This document shows, in pieces, positions 36,908 to 49,800 of a stretch of 64,000 nucleotides of DNA. A program made the position numbers and the translations under genes. Source of the stretch: Rugalucina vietnamica (lineage: Eukaryota; Mollusca; Bivalvia; Lucinida; Lucinidae); assembly GCA_964017185.1 (NCBI GenBank), contig OZ024875.1, positions 61,871,043 through 61,935,042 of the forward strand, in the 5' to 3' direction. The notes under the pieces are model-generated. The model searched no databases. It had not been told where the DNA came from and was given only the letters and a program-made list of their open reading frames with translations. Position 1 is the stretch's first letter. Every line of letters begins with the position of its first letter.

Positions 36908-37605
36908 ACATTACGAAAACACGTCATGCAATATACAGAGATCTTTCTAAGCTGTAAAAATTCAAAATTATAGATTTTTTTTATTTTCTTATTTTTGCTC
37001 AAAACATAGACTGTGAGTATACGTTAGAACCGCCTTGCCGAGCAAAAATGAGCAAAGATATATTTACCTCTGCATACCCCAATTTTCAAGGTGGTATACA
37101 TTACTTAAGGATTGAAATTCAGATTTTAGCTTTCACTGGATGATGAAAAACATTAGGCTGTTTTAATGTCTGTGAAGCCCGAAGGGCTTCTCGGAGACAT
37201 TAAAACAACTAATGTTTTTCATCATCCAGTGAAAGCTAAAATCTGAATTTCAATACTTATATTTACATTTTATATTATCAATCAAGTATCAGATTTTCAA
37301 TTGCGCATACCATCGCTCATTTGCATGTTATTTGACATTAACTGATCCTTAACGTAATTTTGGAACAGCCAAAATGTCAACTTTTCGCGCTTAACGTCAT
37401 GGCGATACGCGACCGACGTCACGCCAACAAGAGTAAACAAATAACGTCACTGGTTGGTTCTGACGTCGCGCCGCCCATGCGGGCGTGGCTTCTAGATCAC
37501 GTGACTTAATGTTTTTCATTGGGAAATGAAGAACATCAAGAAAGATACTTTCATTTAGGGCGATTGCAATGAAAATGTAAATATACGGACATGTTTTCTT
37601 GGTGC
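36908..37605. mobile_element. Fold-back MITE copy G, split by a 480-bp insertion
   Basis: Its left part (CATTACGAAAACACGTCATG onward) stops at about 37104 after GTATACATTAC. The expected remainder ACGGACATGTTTTC resumes at about 37584. Between them is the left copy of the 480-bp element, which therefore inserted here. Confidence 0.7.
37105..37583 (+). mobile_element. About 480-bp hairpin-headed element, copy 1
   Basis: It starts TTAAGGATTGAAATTC and ends GCAATGAAAATGTAAATAT. The first 150 bases are a near-perfect palindrome (37109-37253) centred on GAAGCCCGAAGGGCTTCTC. The remainder is unique sequence rich in CG-containing words such as GACGTCGCGCC. No frame of note. Confidence 0.85.
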
Positions 37606-38684
37606 AAGGGTATTCTGAGAAATTAAAATCATGGTCGCTAAAAATATATTCCTTTTCTAAACTTTTTAATGTTTGGCTTTTAGTTTGATTTATAAAATGC
37701 CCTTTATCTCTGAAATGTTATTTACGTACGTATTAAACATGAAATTGAATGCCAGAAAAAATGGAAACTAAGATACTTCTTAAGTGCTTCATGGAGGCAC
37801 ACAACTTTAATACAATATTAGTATCTTAAAAACAATATATAAACCAGCATGGACCTATATATTATTTTGTTGTTTTATTTCAGAAATACTACAAGAAATT
37901 TCTGACCGGACCTCGTATTTTAAATGTTTTTCACAAAACAAAACTTCTTTCTTATTCTGGCGTTTATTTGTAATCATGAGAATACGTGTGTTAAACATAC
38001 CACAATCTCTGAACACTATGGGGAGTATAAAAAAGAATAGTGCGGTAATGACATATAGATAATTATTTTGGTGATTTGAATACTTGTCTGAAAATCACAT
38101 TTTTGCTTTGACATTAACACAAAATTACTTTATCGATAAATCACATCTTCATATCTACAATAGTTATATAAAACAAACTTCGAGGAAAGATACGTTCACG
38201 TGATGGGAATAATTATAATTGTATAACCCCCACCCCGACACATGAATCATTAGCAATGGGAAGGAAAAGCAACCCCACTCTGTTTGCCTACCAGAAAACA
38301 TTTGAAAAACAACCTGCATGGAACTATGTTATGACAAGGCTGATTTATAATAAAACGCCTATTTTTTGGTATTATAAAACAAACACACACTTTTATCAAA
38401 TTTTTCATTTCACTGGAATTTGGAATATTGGATGGAAAATGAAGCCCCCTGTTCGTCAAAAATACCAGCATGCGCGGAAGCTTGGGTGGAAAGAGAGAAA
38501 CAAGAGTCAAGAGCCTCGGAATCAGGGGTCAGTGCCGAGAACCCTAATGCAAGATTTGACGTCATTGGATTGATTACGGCGAGGGCGTCATATGGAGGGG
38601 AAAGGTAATTGTGTTTTTGTATTTTGTTTTTGCACGTGTTTCAAAAGAAGGTAGAGCAATATAACTTTCATTCCACAATCCACA

Positions 38685-39164
38685 ATATTTAAATTTTCAT
38701 TGCAATCGCCCTAAATGAAAGTATCTTTCTTGATGTTCTTCATTTCCCAATGAAAAACATTAAGTCACGTGATCTAGAAGCCACGCCCGCATGGGCGGCG
38801 CGACGTCAGAACCAACCAGTGACGTTGTTTGTTTACTCTTGTTGGCGTGACATCGGTCGCGTATCGCCATGACGTTAAGCGCGAAAAGTTGACATTTTGG
38901 CTGTTCCAAAATTACGTTAAGGATCAGTTAATGTCAAATAACATGCAAATGAGCGATGGTATGCGCAATTGAAAATCTGATACTTGATTGATAATATAAA
39001 ATGTAAATATAAGTATTGAAATTCAGATTTTAGCTTTCACTGGATGATGAAAAACATTAGTTGTTTTAATGTCTCCGAGAAGCCCTTCGGGCTTCACAGA
39101 CATTAAAACAGCCTAATGTTTTTCATCATCCAGTGAAAGCTAAAATCTGAATTTCAATCCTTAA
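38685..39164 (-). mobile_element. About 480-bp hairpin-headed element, copy 2 (inverted)
   Basis: Reverse complement of 37105-37583 with only a few differences that I could find, for example GACCGATGTCACG against GACCGACGTCACG. AATATT lies at both edges, a possible target duplication. With copy 1 it forms an inverted pair around a 1.1-kb spacer that holds no recognised gene (a 105-codon frame at 38256-38573 matches no family I know). Confidence 0.85.
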
Positions 39165-39301
39165 ATATTCACTATAAGCCGCTTAGTTTTCGAATCTATG
39201 CTACCTGAGATTAAAATGCAATCTGATTACATCAATGATTATAGAAAACATTGAAGTTATTCGTATCACTGGAATTAATTTTCTAAACAAGTCATGTTTT
39301 A

Positions 39302-39390
39302 AGCTCGGTCAAGTTAGCAGTAAATTTGCTGCAGCAATAAAAACGGTCAAGTTAGCAGAAAATTTGCTGCATCTAAAAACGGTCCAAGGG
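39302..39390 (+). mobile_element. Fragment of the TTAGCAGC self-similar element
   Basis: AGCTCGGTCAAGTTAGCAG followed by a second degenerate unit, as at 16791; the rest of the element is missing. Confidence 0.6.
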
Positions 39391-39761
39391 GCACGGTTGG
39401 CAGAATTTATAAAGAGGAGAACTATACGTTGCTACACACAAAATATTAAACCTCTCTGGGCTTTGTGGTTTTTGAGAAGATTTTGTTTTCTCAAGTTTGT
39501 CACATTGTAAGTCTATGGGAGCTATCTGTTGCCATGGAAAGCAGAGTTCCGACGCAAAACCAAACAACCTTTCCCCTATCATTTACCCCAAATATTGATT
39601 TTTGACTAGAAAACATGTCACGCATTCGTGTGTCATATATATCTGAAAATACACCCCGTTGTCTTTCTGATACCTAGCTTCACTGTAACTCGATACAAGT
39701 GCAATTTCAAATAAAATAAAAAGCCCAAACAATGATGTCTACGATCAATATACCATTTTAC

Positions 39762-39878
39762 TAGAAAGCGATAGTATAATTTTCATACAGATGTATAATT
39801 TTCATACAGATAACGTTGTTCGGGTGAATTAAAAAACAACAACAACAACAGAAAAAAGTGTCACTTGGGATAGCCTCC

Positions 39879-39924
<46 letters not shown>

Positions 39925-40025
39925 AAAGCGATAATATAATTTTTATACAGATGTATAATTTTCATACAGACAACGTTGTTCGGGTGAATTAAAAAACAAC
40001 AACAACAAAAAGAAAAAAAGTGTCA
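39762..40025. repeat. Direct duplication around a (CA)n tract
   Basis: A segment beginning CTAGAAAGCGATA and ending AACAACAACAA occurs at 39762-39855 and 39921-40025, on either side of (CA)20 at 39881-39920. The TGGGATAGCCTCCTT preceding the CA tract is the same as at 41515-41530. Confidence 0.8.
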
Positions 40026-40329
40026 TAAACCACGATTTTCCCCAAAGCTGAAAAACTTTGGCTGGAGGAAAACACAATGAGACTATGAACACAATGTTGG
40101 CGATATTTTAGGCGTGGGTTTGATTAGAAGATATCTGCGGGGCATTGGTATTTTGAGGCAAAGAGAAAATGTTTTATCAAATATGAACTTTTCACCAAAA
40201 TATCATAAAACATGACCTGGTTAGAAAATTAATTCCAATGATACGATAAACTTCAATGTTTTCTGTAATCTATGGTGTAATCAGATTCCATTTTACTCTC
40301 CCGTAGCATAAAACTCCCTGATTTTGCCA

Positions 40330-41515
40330 AAGTTTCCTCGCATCTTATTTATTTATTGAGAGCGCTTTCCCTCTTGGAATTATCTATGCAAACTTTTTTG
40401 GAAATCGCTCATTAGGCGTTATTATAACATGGCCTGTCCATCTCGGCTGTGCTACATGTAGCTTTAAGACCTATGCATGCTTTGCATCCCTGCCTGCAAC
40501 AGGACCTCTATGTCTGGAATCTTGTCTTGCTATTTGATTTTCAACATTTTTCTCCAACAGCTTAAGTGGAAATGATTCTTGAGTCGCTTTGCATGACGCT
40601 GGTATACTTTTCAGGTCTCCTATGCGTATTAGAGGGGGGGGGGGGGGGACAGTATCACAGCCCTGTAGACTTTCAGCTTGCTGTCAAACTTGATTCCATT
40701 TCACTCCCAGGCATCTGCACAGAATGCCACACTGGCTGGCGCAGTTCTGGCAGTGATCTCATCATCAATGAGCACTGCTCTAGAGAGAGTGCTGGTTGGA
40801 GTCCAACCTCGCTTCAGGTTCTTATGCTGATTGTAAGGTCAGTTATTTCACATGATTGTGCAACTTGATCCACTTACTTGTCCTTGCATTTTTGCTTCTG
40901 CAATGACATTCTTATTCATGCCATCAGCATAGATAAGCTCATCTAGCACATATGTCTGCACCTTAGTGTTGGCTTCCAACCTTCTAAGGTTGACAACTTG
41001 CCATTAAAGCAGCACCTAATTGGGAAGCCAGTATCTATATTCTGACAGTAGTATGGCAGACAATATCAAGCTGAACAGTGTCGGTGCCATCACAAAGCTC
41101 TGTTTGACCAAATTTGTAACCTGAAATGATTCCGAGAACTCTCCAACATTCTGAACAAGAGCCTGCATGCCATCATGAAAGTTGTCGCATCATTGCTATA
41201 TGAATCTGGATGGACAGCCAAACTTCAAACTTGGACATCATCTTCCAGAGTCCATCACGACTGACTGTGTCGAAAGCATTGGTGAGGTATATATATATAT
41301 ATATATACATTCTGTTCGTCATTTTTCTAGTAGTTATCATGTCTTTTGTCGCTCTGTCTTTCCTGAAACCACACTGACGTGCTGGGATGAGTCCCGTCTG
41401 ATCAAGATGAATATTCAGGCGATTCGACAGCATTTTTGCTAGTATCTTTCCAGTACTTGAGGATGGCCTTTCCTTTTGTATAGGTGGATTATGTCCATGC
41501 ATCCTTAAATTCTTA
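40330..41515 (-). pseudogene. Decayed LINE (non-LTR retrotransposon) reverse transcriptase
   Basis: Minus-strand frames show STGKILAKMLSNRLNIHL, CGFRKDRATKDM, AFDTVSRDGLWKMMSKF, then LIYADGMNKN in place of the catalytic YADD, and TLSRAVLIDDEITAR. This is the classic order of an endonuclease-type LINE RT. Stops, frameshifts and an inserted TA repeat (41288-41306) show it is dead. Confidence 0.8.
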
Positions 41516-41528
41516 TGGGATAGCCTCC

Positions 41529-41582
<54 letters not shown>

Positions 41583-41583
<1 letters not shown>

Positions 41584-42020
41584 CATGAAGAAAGCAGGGA
41601 TGCAAAGCATGCATACAGTCGAGAAGCTAGCACAGCTAGGGTGGAATGGCCACGTTATAAGAGTTCTGAGGAGCGTTTTCAATGGAGAACTACAACAGGG
41701 AAAACGCTCTTAACATACTGCACAGGTGTGTTCAAAGTGGCGGGACCTCATCAACAAAGGAGCGGGTCACGATGAAGAAAAGTGAATCTGTGAAGCTGAA
41801 AGAAAGCGAGGAGAATGCATATAGCCAAGACCAATAGACCACCAGCTGATACCATGACATTGACTCGCTCTACTTGCAACAGGCAGTTTAGAGCTAGAAT
41901 TGGCCTAGTCAGCCATCAACTCACTAACACACATGAGCGATGGTCATTCTCATTACTTAGAGACGAACGACCAGTCTCAACCAAAACCACAACGAGCACA
42001 ACAGACAGGCAGACAGAATG
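41583..42020 (+). pseudogene. Decayed LINE 3' end, opposite orientation
   Basis: Frames read KKAGMQSMHTVEKLAQLGW, KWRDLINKGAGHDEEK and finally TCNRQFRARIGLVSHQ, the C-terminal zinc-finger region of the same LINE family. It ends in (AAT)n at 42021-42037. It overlaps in content with the minus-strand fragment, so these are two copies head to head, separated by (CA)25 at 41531-41580. Confidence 0.75.
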
Positions 42021-42407
42021 AATAATAATAATAATAAAACGCGTCTTTGTTAATATTGCATATCAGGGATCGATGAAATTTCTGTTGTAACTAGCTAAAC
42101 TTGTATGTAATAATTCTGGCATCTGTCAGTGTTGTTGACTGGTTTGAGTTTCCACGGTCGATAAATAGGTGGCAAAATACGTCTCGATTCTGGTAGCATC
42201 TTAGTAACTCATTAACGTATCCATGATAACTGCGAAAACGTAAGAATCCAATGGCAACGGAAAAGAAATAATCAAAACAAAGCCAAAGTAGACAGTCATG
42301 ATGGAAAGACCGCTTGCATAATAGAATGCAGAAATTTTATAACTTTCAATATTTTTGAAGGTGTTTAATACTACAGATCGCGGGATAAATAAACAAAACA
42401 ATTCATC

Positions 42408-43788
42408 ATGGAGCAGATGTCAGATCTGAAGTAAGTTTTATTTATTTATTTGCTTTATTTGTTTATAAAGGCTTTATTTACAGCTCTACCATTTTTGTTT
42501 ATTTCATATTTATTTTCATCGCTATCACAGAAAGGCGACGACTTAATACGAGCCGCGGCATCCTTTTAGCCTCCAAAAGCAAACCAAGCGATTTTGTTGT
42601 CACGAAATAGTACGGATATAGTCCAAACATTCAAACTACGGCACAAACGAGCATCATTTGTGATTGTAAAACCTGAATTGCGCCTTGAAGGATCGAAATT
42701 AAAATTAATGTCTTTCTGTAGAAAGGAAAGTCATTTGCATACAGTAGGCCTATTTTGCGCATTGTTCTTTCCATATATACCGGCATTCAGGGTATGGCCT
42801 CGGCTGTTAGTGATTCATCGAACCAACAACTCCAACTGAAACAACTTTATGACAAGACAGTGTCAATTGAAAACATTACGTGCCATCAGTTTTGCATAGA
42901 AATAAGCAAAGTAGTCATATCACACTGTGTTTGAAGCATTTGACAATGATGCCGATTGTGCATAGAGGTTTCATAATGCACTTCTCTATATTCCAGGACG
43001 GAGAACCTGAAGAAGGGAGCAGCTCCGGTGAACAAAGATGACATTATTGACATGATTCAGACTAACATGTTTGCCGAGATAGGCTGTGGTGGGTACCATC
43101 TCTAATCCTTGATTTTTTTTTGAATGAGTGAAAACGATGCTGCATTTTCCGACAGCGCCCTTAATGAGTAATATCGTTTGTGAATTAATTAGGTTCGCAC
43201 CTGGCTCTTTTTAAGCAAGACTTAGAGTAGTCTTAGTTTCAGAAGGAATCCAAGTCTCTATATGGAGTATATGCCTCACTGAAAATCAGTGTTAATACGG
43301 GTAGCTCACGTACGTATGTGAGGCGACTAAGTAGGAAATGCGCTTAAATAGGGAAAAACCGTCCAGGTGAAGAAAGAAAATTGCGCTTATCTAGGAAATT
43401 CGTTCACTGCGCTTAAGTAGGAAACGCTAGCAAACTGAAGGCAATTCCTTCCAATGTTTCATATCAGCCGCATCATGGGAAAACCGACATTTGTATATGC
43501 GATAATATTAGCATAGATCAGCTGAGCAGCTGAGCAGTGCTTGTGTTACAATACAAAAATAGTAGGTCTACAATCCCTCTGTTTTCTGAACCCAAAGTAT
43601 CAAGAGTGCTCGGTAGATTTCTGTGGCTGTGCAACAAGTTTAAAGTTCGAGCAAAACCTATATACTATCATATTTCTTCGTCCCCGTTCTTGGTTGCATA
43701 TAGTCTAAAATGCTGGCAGTTGTTTCGTCGAAGTTTTAGATTATACCAAAACTAGATACATATGTAAAAAAAAAAAAAAAAAAAAGAA

Positions 43789-43847
<59 letters not shown>

Positions 43848-46800
43848 TTATCATAAAGAATGTCTGTTCATCTACCAATGCAGTCTGTGCATAGTCGTCG
43901 ACAAACCGCATGGTTTTAAACATAACGCTAATGTTACGTCTACACCGGGCCACGTTCTCACTACGTCCTTACTACGTCCTAAAAAAATTAAGGACGTAGT
44001 GAGGACGTGGTACGGACTTGTAGGACGTGGTAGGAACGTAGAAAGGACGTAGTGAGGTCTTGATGGACGCGGAGGTCTTGGTCAAATTTTGAACATGCTC
44101 AAAAGAAACGTGGCGAGGACGGGGTGGGATTAGAACGCAGTAAGGACGTAGTAAGGACGTGGTAAGGACGTAGTAGGAACTTGTAGGACGTAGAAAGAAC
44201 GTGGCGCAAACGTAGTGCGGTCTTCGTGGACGCGTTGCAAATTTGTTGCAGACCATCAAGACCTCGCTACGCTTTTACTACGTCCTCGCTACGTCCTCGC
44301 TACGTCCATCAAGTTCTCGACAAGACCATACCACGCTTCTTGTACGTCCTTACCGCGTCCTAGATGACTGCACTGCGTTCTTATCACGTCCTAGCGGTTC
44401 CTAACACGTCCTTAGTAGGTTCTTATCACGTTCACACCAGGTTCGAACTACGTCCTCCACGTTTTATTAATTTTGTTTTAATTGTCCCGTACCCTCAAGC
44501 AATTGCTTTCGCTTTTATTTAAATCATATCGTAATCGAAACATGAACAGAGAAGTACTCTTGTAACTTGCTCTCCTTCAAGGACATCATGCCTTACTTGG
44601 TGCACAGGCTGCACTTGTGCTATTTCACAGGAGGAGGAATAGAAGGGCAAGATCTTGTTGGGTGCGCCCTTGGCTATCAGCTGAAAGGAGGCTTCAGTAT
44701 GGGCATTACGACCGACTACTAGCGGAGTTGAGGATAGAGGCATTCTTCAATTTCATGCGAATACCACCGGAAATGTTGTCCGCCCGTCATTTTCTTACTG
44801 CAATTTCAAGCTGTTTCGCAACTTATCTGACTCTTAATATACGACTGATTAATATATTTACAGTTAGAACGTACTGGAAACGTAGTTCGCGCGTGGTATG
44901 AACTGCTTGGTCTTTGTGAGGACGTAGCAAGGACGTAGTGGAAACGGGATGAACTTGGTGAGCGCGTATTGAGGACGTAGTGGAAACGTGAAGGACGTAG
45001 TAAGGACGTGATGCGGACGTAATAAGAACGTGGCGGGGACGTAGTAAGGACGTAGTGGGAACTTAGAAATCCGAAATTGTTTCATTTTGACCCCGTCCTC
45101 GCCACGTTCTTGAATTTTAAGAACGTGGTAAGGACGTAGTGAGAACGTGGTCCAGTGTAGACGTAACATAAAGATGTGGTTTGATCCCAGAAGCCGCAGT
45201 CATTTTCGTTTGTTCGTGTTCAACGACTGATTAATATCCCACTCAACATTTTTGGCCGGAACCTAAGCTTCATGGATAGTAGCAACTACCTCACACATAC
45301 ACCCATGAAATGCCTAAATAAACACCTAGCGGGGGGGGGGGGATGCAACACGAGAATAAATATTATTTTCATCGTCCGTCCTGGTCCGTGGTAACAAATG
45401 AACTGCTTATTTAATAAAATCATGTGTGCTATTAAGAAATAAATACACCACGAAAACTTGCCCATGCAATATACAGAGATTTTTTCAGCGGTAAAAATTG
45501 AGAGTTTTGTCGGATTTTTTTTTTTATTTTTATTTTTTTATTTTTATTTTATTTTTTTTTTTGTGGGTGCACGTTAGAACCGCCTCAGTACGCTTTACAC
45601 GGACGTTTTCATTATGAAAAGTAAAAAAAAGATCAGCTTGTGCAACATCAAATGTGTTTGCTGCTAGAGTAGCGTGGTAACTGTGCAGGTTGCGCATTTC
45701 GCTCATGTGGTACTATGGCAAAAAGCAATCGTCGAAATTTCGAAAGCCATTGCAACAGCGAAAATTCTTTTAAAATTAACCTCGAATACAGGTTTTTGAT
45801 GGTTACACACAATTCACAGTCGATAAGCCAGTGGTTAGCAGATAATCTGTGTTTTAATTACAAGTTTAGCTGCACAATTGAAACTGATAGTGTATTGATG
45901 TAAACAATAGGAAAAGCAGAACTGCTTATCATGTATAATGTCACATAAATCCCGCCACCATCCATTTTGACTTTCCCTTTCTGTTCTCTGACCAAAGATA
46001 CAACATGGCGCATTTTTCCTTTTTTTTTCTTCTGTTGTTTTGCGTTTATACAGTTCAAATTTTGTGTGTGGGAGAAACTAATTAAGGTGTAGTACAAGTA
46101 CTGGACCCTGTCTTACAGTTACCTCCCCTATATCACAAGTACTGGTCCCTGTCCTACAGTTACCTCCCCTATATCACAAGTACTTGTCCCTGTCCTACAG
46201 TTACCTCCCCTTTATCACAAGTAATGGTCCATGTCCAACAGTTGCCTCTACTATATCACAAGTAGTGGTCCCTGTCCTAGAGTTACCTCCCCTATATCAC
46301 AAGTACTGGTCCCTGTCCAACAGTTACCTCCACTATATCACAAGTACTGGTCCATGTCCTAGAGTTACCTCCACTATATTACAAGTAGTGGTCCCTGTCC
46401 TAGAGTTACCTCCCCTATATCCCAAGAGTTCTGGACCCTGTCCTACAGTTGACTCCCCTTTATCACAAGTACTGGTCCCTGTCCTACAGCTACCTCCCAT
46501 ATATCACATGTACTGGTCTCTGCCCAACAGTTACCTCCACTATATCACAAGTAGTGGACCCTGTCCTACAGTTACCTCCCCTATATCACATCCTCTATAT
46601 CACAAGTACTGAACCCTGTCCTACCGATATATCCCCTATATCACAAGTACTGGACCCTATCCAACAGTTGCCTCCACTATATCACCAGAGCTGGACCCTT
46701 TCCTACAGTTACCTTCCTTCTATCACAAGTACTTGTCCCTTGTGGACCGGTTCATCACATATATCACAAATACTGGAACCTGTCATACAGTTACCTCCCC

Positions 46801-49800
46801 TATATCACAAGTACTGGCCCTAATCCTACAGGTACATCCTCTTTATCACAAGTACTGCTCCCTGTCCAATAGTTACCTCACCTATATCTCAAGCACTGGA
46901 TTCTGCCGTACAGTTTCCTCCCCCATATCACAAGTACTAGTTTGCCCTACCGGTAAATTCCCTATATAAGTACTGGGTACTGCCCTACCGCTATTCATCG
47001 TAAATCACATGTACTGTAACCTGTCCTGTCGGTACATCCCCTATATCACAAGTACTGGACCCTGCCCTACCGGTACATCCCCTAAAGCACAAGTACTGGG
47101 CTCTGTCCCACAGTAACCTCCCCTATATCACAAGTACTGGTCCTTATCCTACCGGTACATCCCTTATATCACAAGTACTGGACCCTGTTGTACCGGTTCC
47201 TCTCCTGTATCACAAATAATGGACCCTGCCATAAAGGTGCATGTGCATCCCCCATATCACAAGTACTGGATCCTGTCCTACCGTAACAACCACTATATCA
47301 AAAGACCAGGCCCATGACTTAGCAGTACATCCCCTATATCACAAATACAGGACCATGCCATACCGGTATAATCACCATATCATAAGTAATGGACCCTGAC
47401 CTACTGTAACATCCCCTATATCACAAGTTCTGGTCCCTGTCCTACCAGTATATCCCCTATATCACAAGTACTGGACCCTGTCTTACCGTTACATCCCTAT
47501 GTCACAAGTACTGACCCTGACCTACCAATACATCTCCTATATCACAAGTACGGGACCCTGCCCTACCGATACATTCCCTAAATCACAAGTGCTGGACTCT
47601 GTCCCACAGTAACACCCTCTATATCATCAGCACTGGTCCCTATCACACCGTTAATTTCCCTATAACACAAATACTGGACGATGTCCTACCAGTACATCCC
47701 CCATATCAGAAGTACTGGACCCTGTCTTACCGTTACATCCCTATGTCACAAGTACTGGACCCTGACCTACCAATACATCTCCTATATCACAAGTACGGGA
47801 CCCTGCCCTACCGATACATTCCCTAAATCACAAGTGCTGGACTCTGTCCCACATTAACACCCTCTATATCACCAGCACTGGTCCCTATCCTACCGGTACA
47901 TCCCTTATATCACAAGTACTTGACCCTGTTTTACCGGTACCACTCCTGTATCACAAATACTGGACCCTGCCGTAAAGGAACATCCCCCATATCAAAAGTA
48001 TTGGACCCTGTCCTACCGTTACAACCCCTATATCAAAAGACCAGGACCATGACTTACCGGAGCATCCCCTATATCACAAGTACTGGGCCATGCCCTACCG
48101 GTATAATCCCCAGTTCCAAGTAATGGACCCTGTCCTACAGAAGCATACCCTATATCACAAGTACTCGTCCCTGTCCTACCGGTTTATCCACTATATCATA
48201 AGTACTGGACCCTGCCACTCCGTTACTTCCCCTTTATCACAAGTACTGGACGATTTCCTACTGACACATCCCCCATATCAGAAGTACTGGACACTGCCCT
48301 ACCGTTACATCCCTATGTCACACGTACTGGACCCTGAACTACCGGTACATCCCCCGTATCACAAGTACTGGACCTTGCCCTACCGATACATCCCCTAAAT
48401 CACAAATGCTGGACTCTGTCCCACAGTAACCTCCCTATATTAGTATATCACAGGTACTGGTCCCTATCATACCGCTACATCCCCTATATCACAAGTACTG
48501 GTCACTTTCCTACCGCTTAGCCCACTATATCCCTAGTACTGTACACTTACCTACCGGTACATCCCCTATATCACAAGTACTATTCCCTGTCTTACAGAAA
48601 CCACCCCTATATCACAAGAACTGGACACTGTCCTACCGGTATATCCCCTATATCACAAGTACTGGACCCTTTCCTACAGTTACCTCTCCTATATCACAAT
48701 TACTGGTCTTTGTCCTAGCGGTACATACCCTATAGCACAAGAACTGGACCCTGTCCTACAGTTACCTCTCCTATATCACAAGTACTGCACGCAGCTTAGC
48801 GACGTTACAACCTTTATTACATAGACAGTGCGTAAGTAAAGAAGGAGCCTCTAACCATGTTCGTAAAGCCCCTATTTCACTGGAATGCGACAACTGGAGA
48901 CTAGTTCGAGCCTATTTCGCGACAAAGATCAACGATATTAACAAAACTTTCACATCGCAGTCTCCTTGAATGGACTTTACGAGACAAATTCGCGATTTTC
49001 GGTCTAATTTTGAAAATATATCTCGGAATTGTCGCGCGATAGTCGCGTGACTGTCGTATGACATTCGCGGGACATTCGTGAGATTGTCTCACGACGTTCC
49101 CACGAACGTAGCTTTAGTTTCATTTTCATTCGTACGATAGTCGAGAGACATTCGTAAGAGTGTCTCACGACATTCGTACGAATGTCGCTTAGTTTTATTT
49201 TCTCGCCAGATAGTCGCGAGGACTGTCGCGCAACTATCGTACGGCATTCGTACGACGATCGCACGAGAGTCGCGAAATTTTGGCATTGTAAATTCGCCAA
49301 AATTTCGCGGCGACATGTTCGCGACACTCGCATGAACGTCGTACGACTGTCGCACGACAGTCACGCGACAGTCTTGCGACACGTTTTGTCAAAAAGAATC
49401 GCATAAAGTTTTTAAACATATTATAAACTTTCGCGACCAGTTCGCGACTAGTTCGCGACACATGAAAATTCTCACGACACTCGCAAAACAGTCGCCAGAA
49501 ATTTGCATGCCAGTGAGATACTAGCTTAAGCTGTACACTCAAGGCTTATCTATCTAGCTATTGATACTGCGTCACCCTCATTACTGAGTATTATGCGCTG
49601 GTTTGTGTTGGATAGGGTCGAAAAATCTTTAGGACAGGTTTTCTCACGACAAGGCGTATTGATATCCTATATTAATGCAATTAACAAATTGCAATTATAA
49701 GTCTGACTCGTATTAACTTTTCCAAGTTGGTTAGTCGTTTTCCCACTTAGTCGCATTTCCCACTTAGTCGCATTTCCCACTTAAGCGCCTGACGGACGTT

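Noticed and set aside
38256-38573. 105-codon plus-strand frame between the two 480-bp copies
   Set aside because: No recognisable motif, no splice or promoter context; could be chance in AT-rich DNA.
44864-45169. Minus-strand frame of LRPYYVP-type repeats
   Set aside because: Translation of the GGACGTAG filler of an inverted-repeat element.
46184-48398. Repetitive frames of up to 142 codons rich in Tyr, Ser and Pro
   Set aside because: Products of the 41-bp minisatellite read through its three frames; no start, splice or composition support for a gene.
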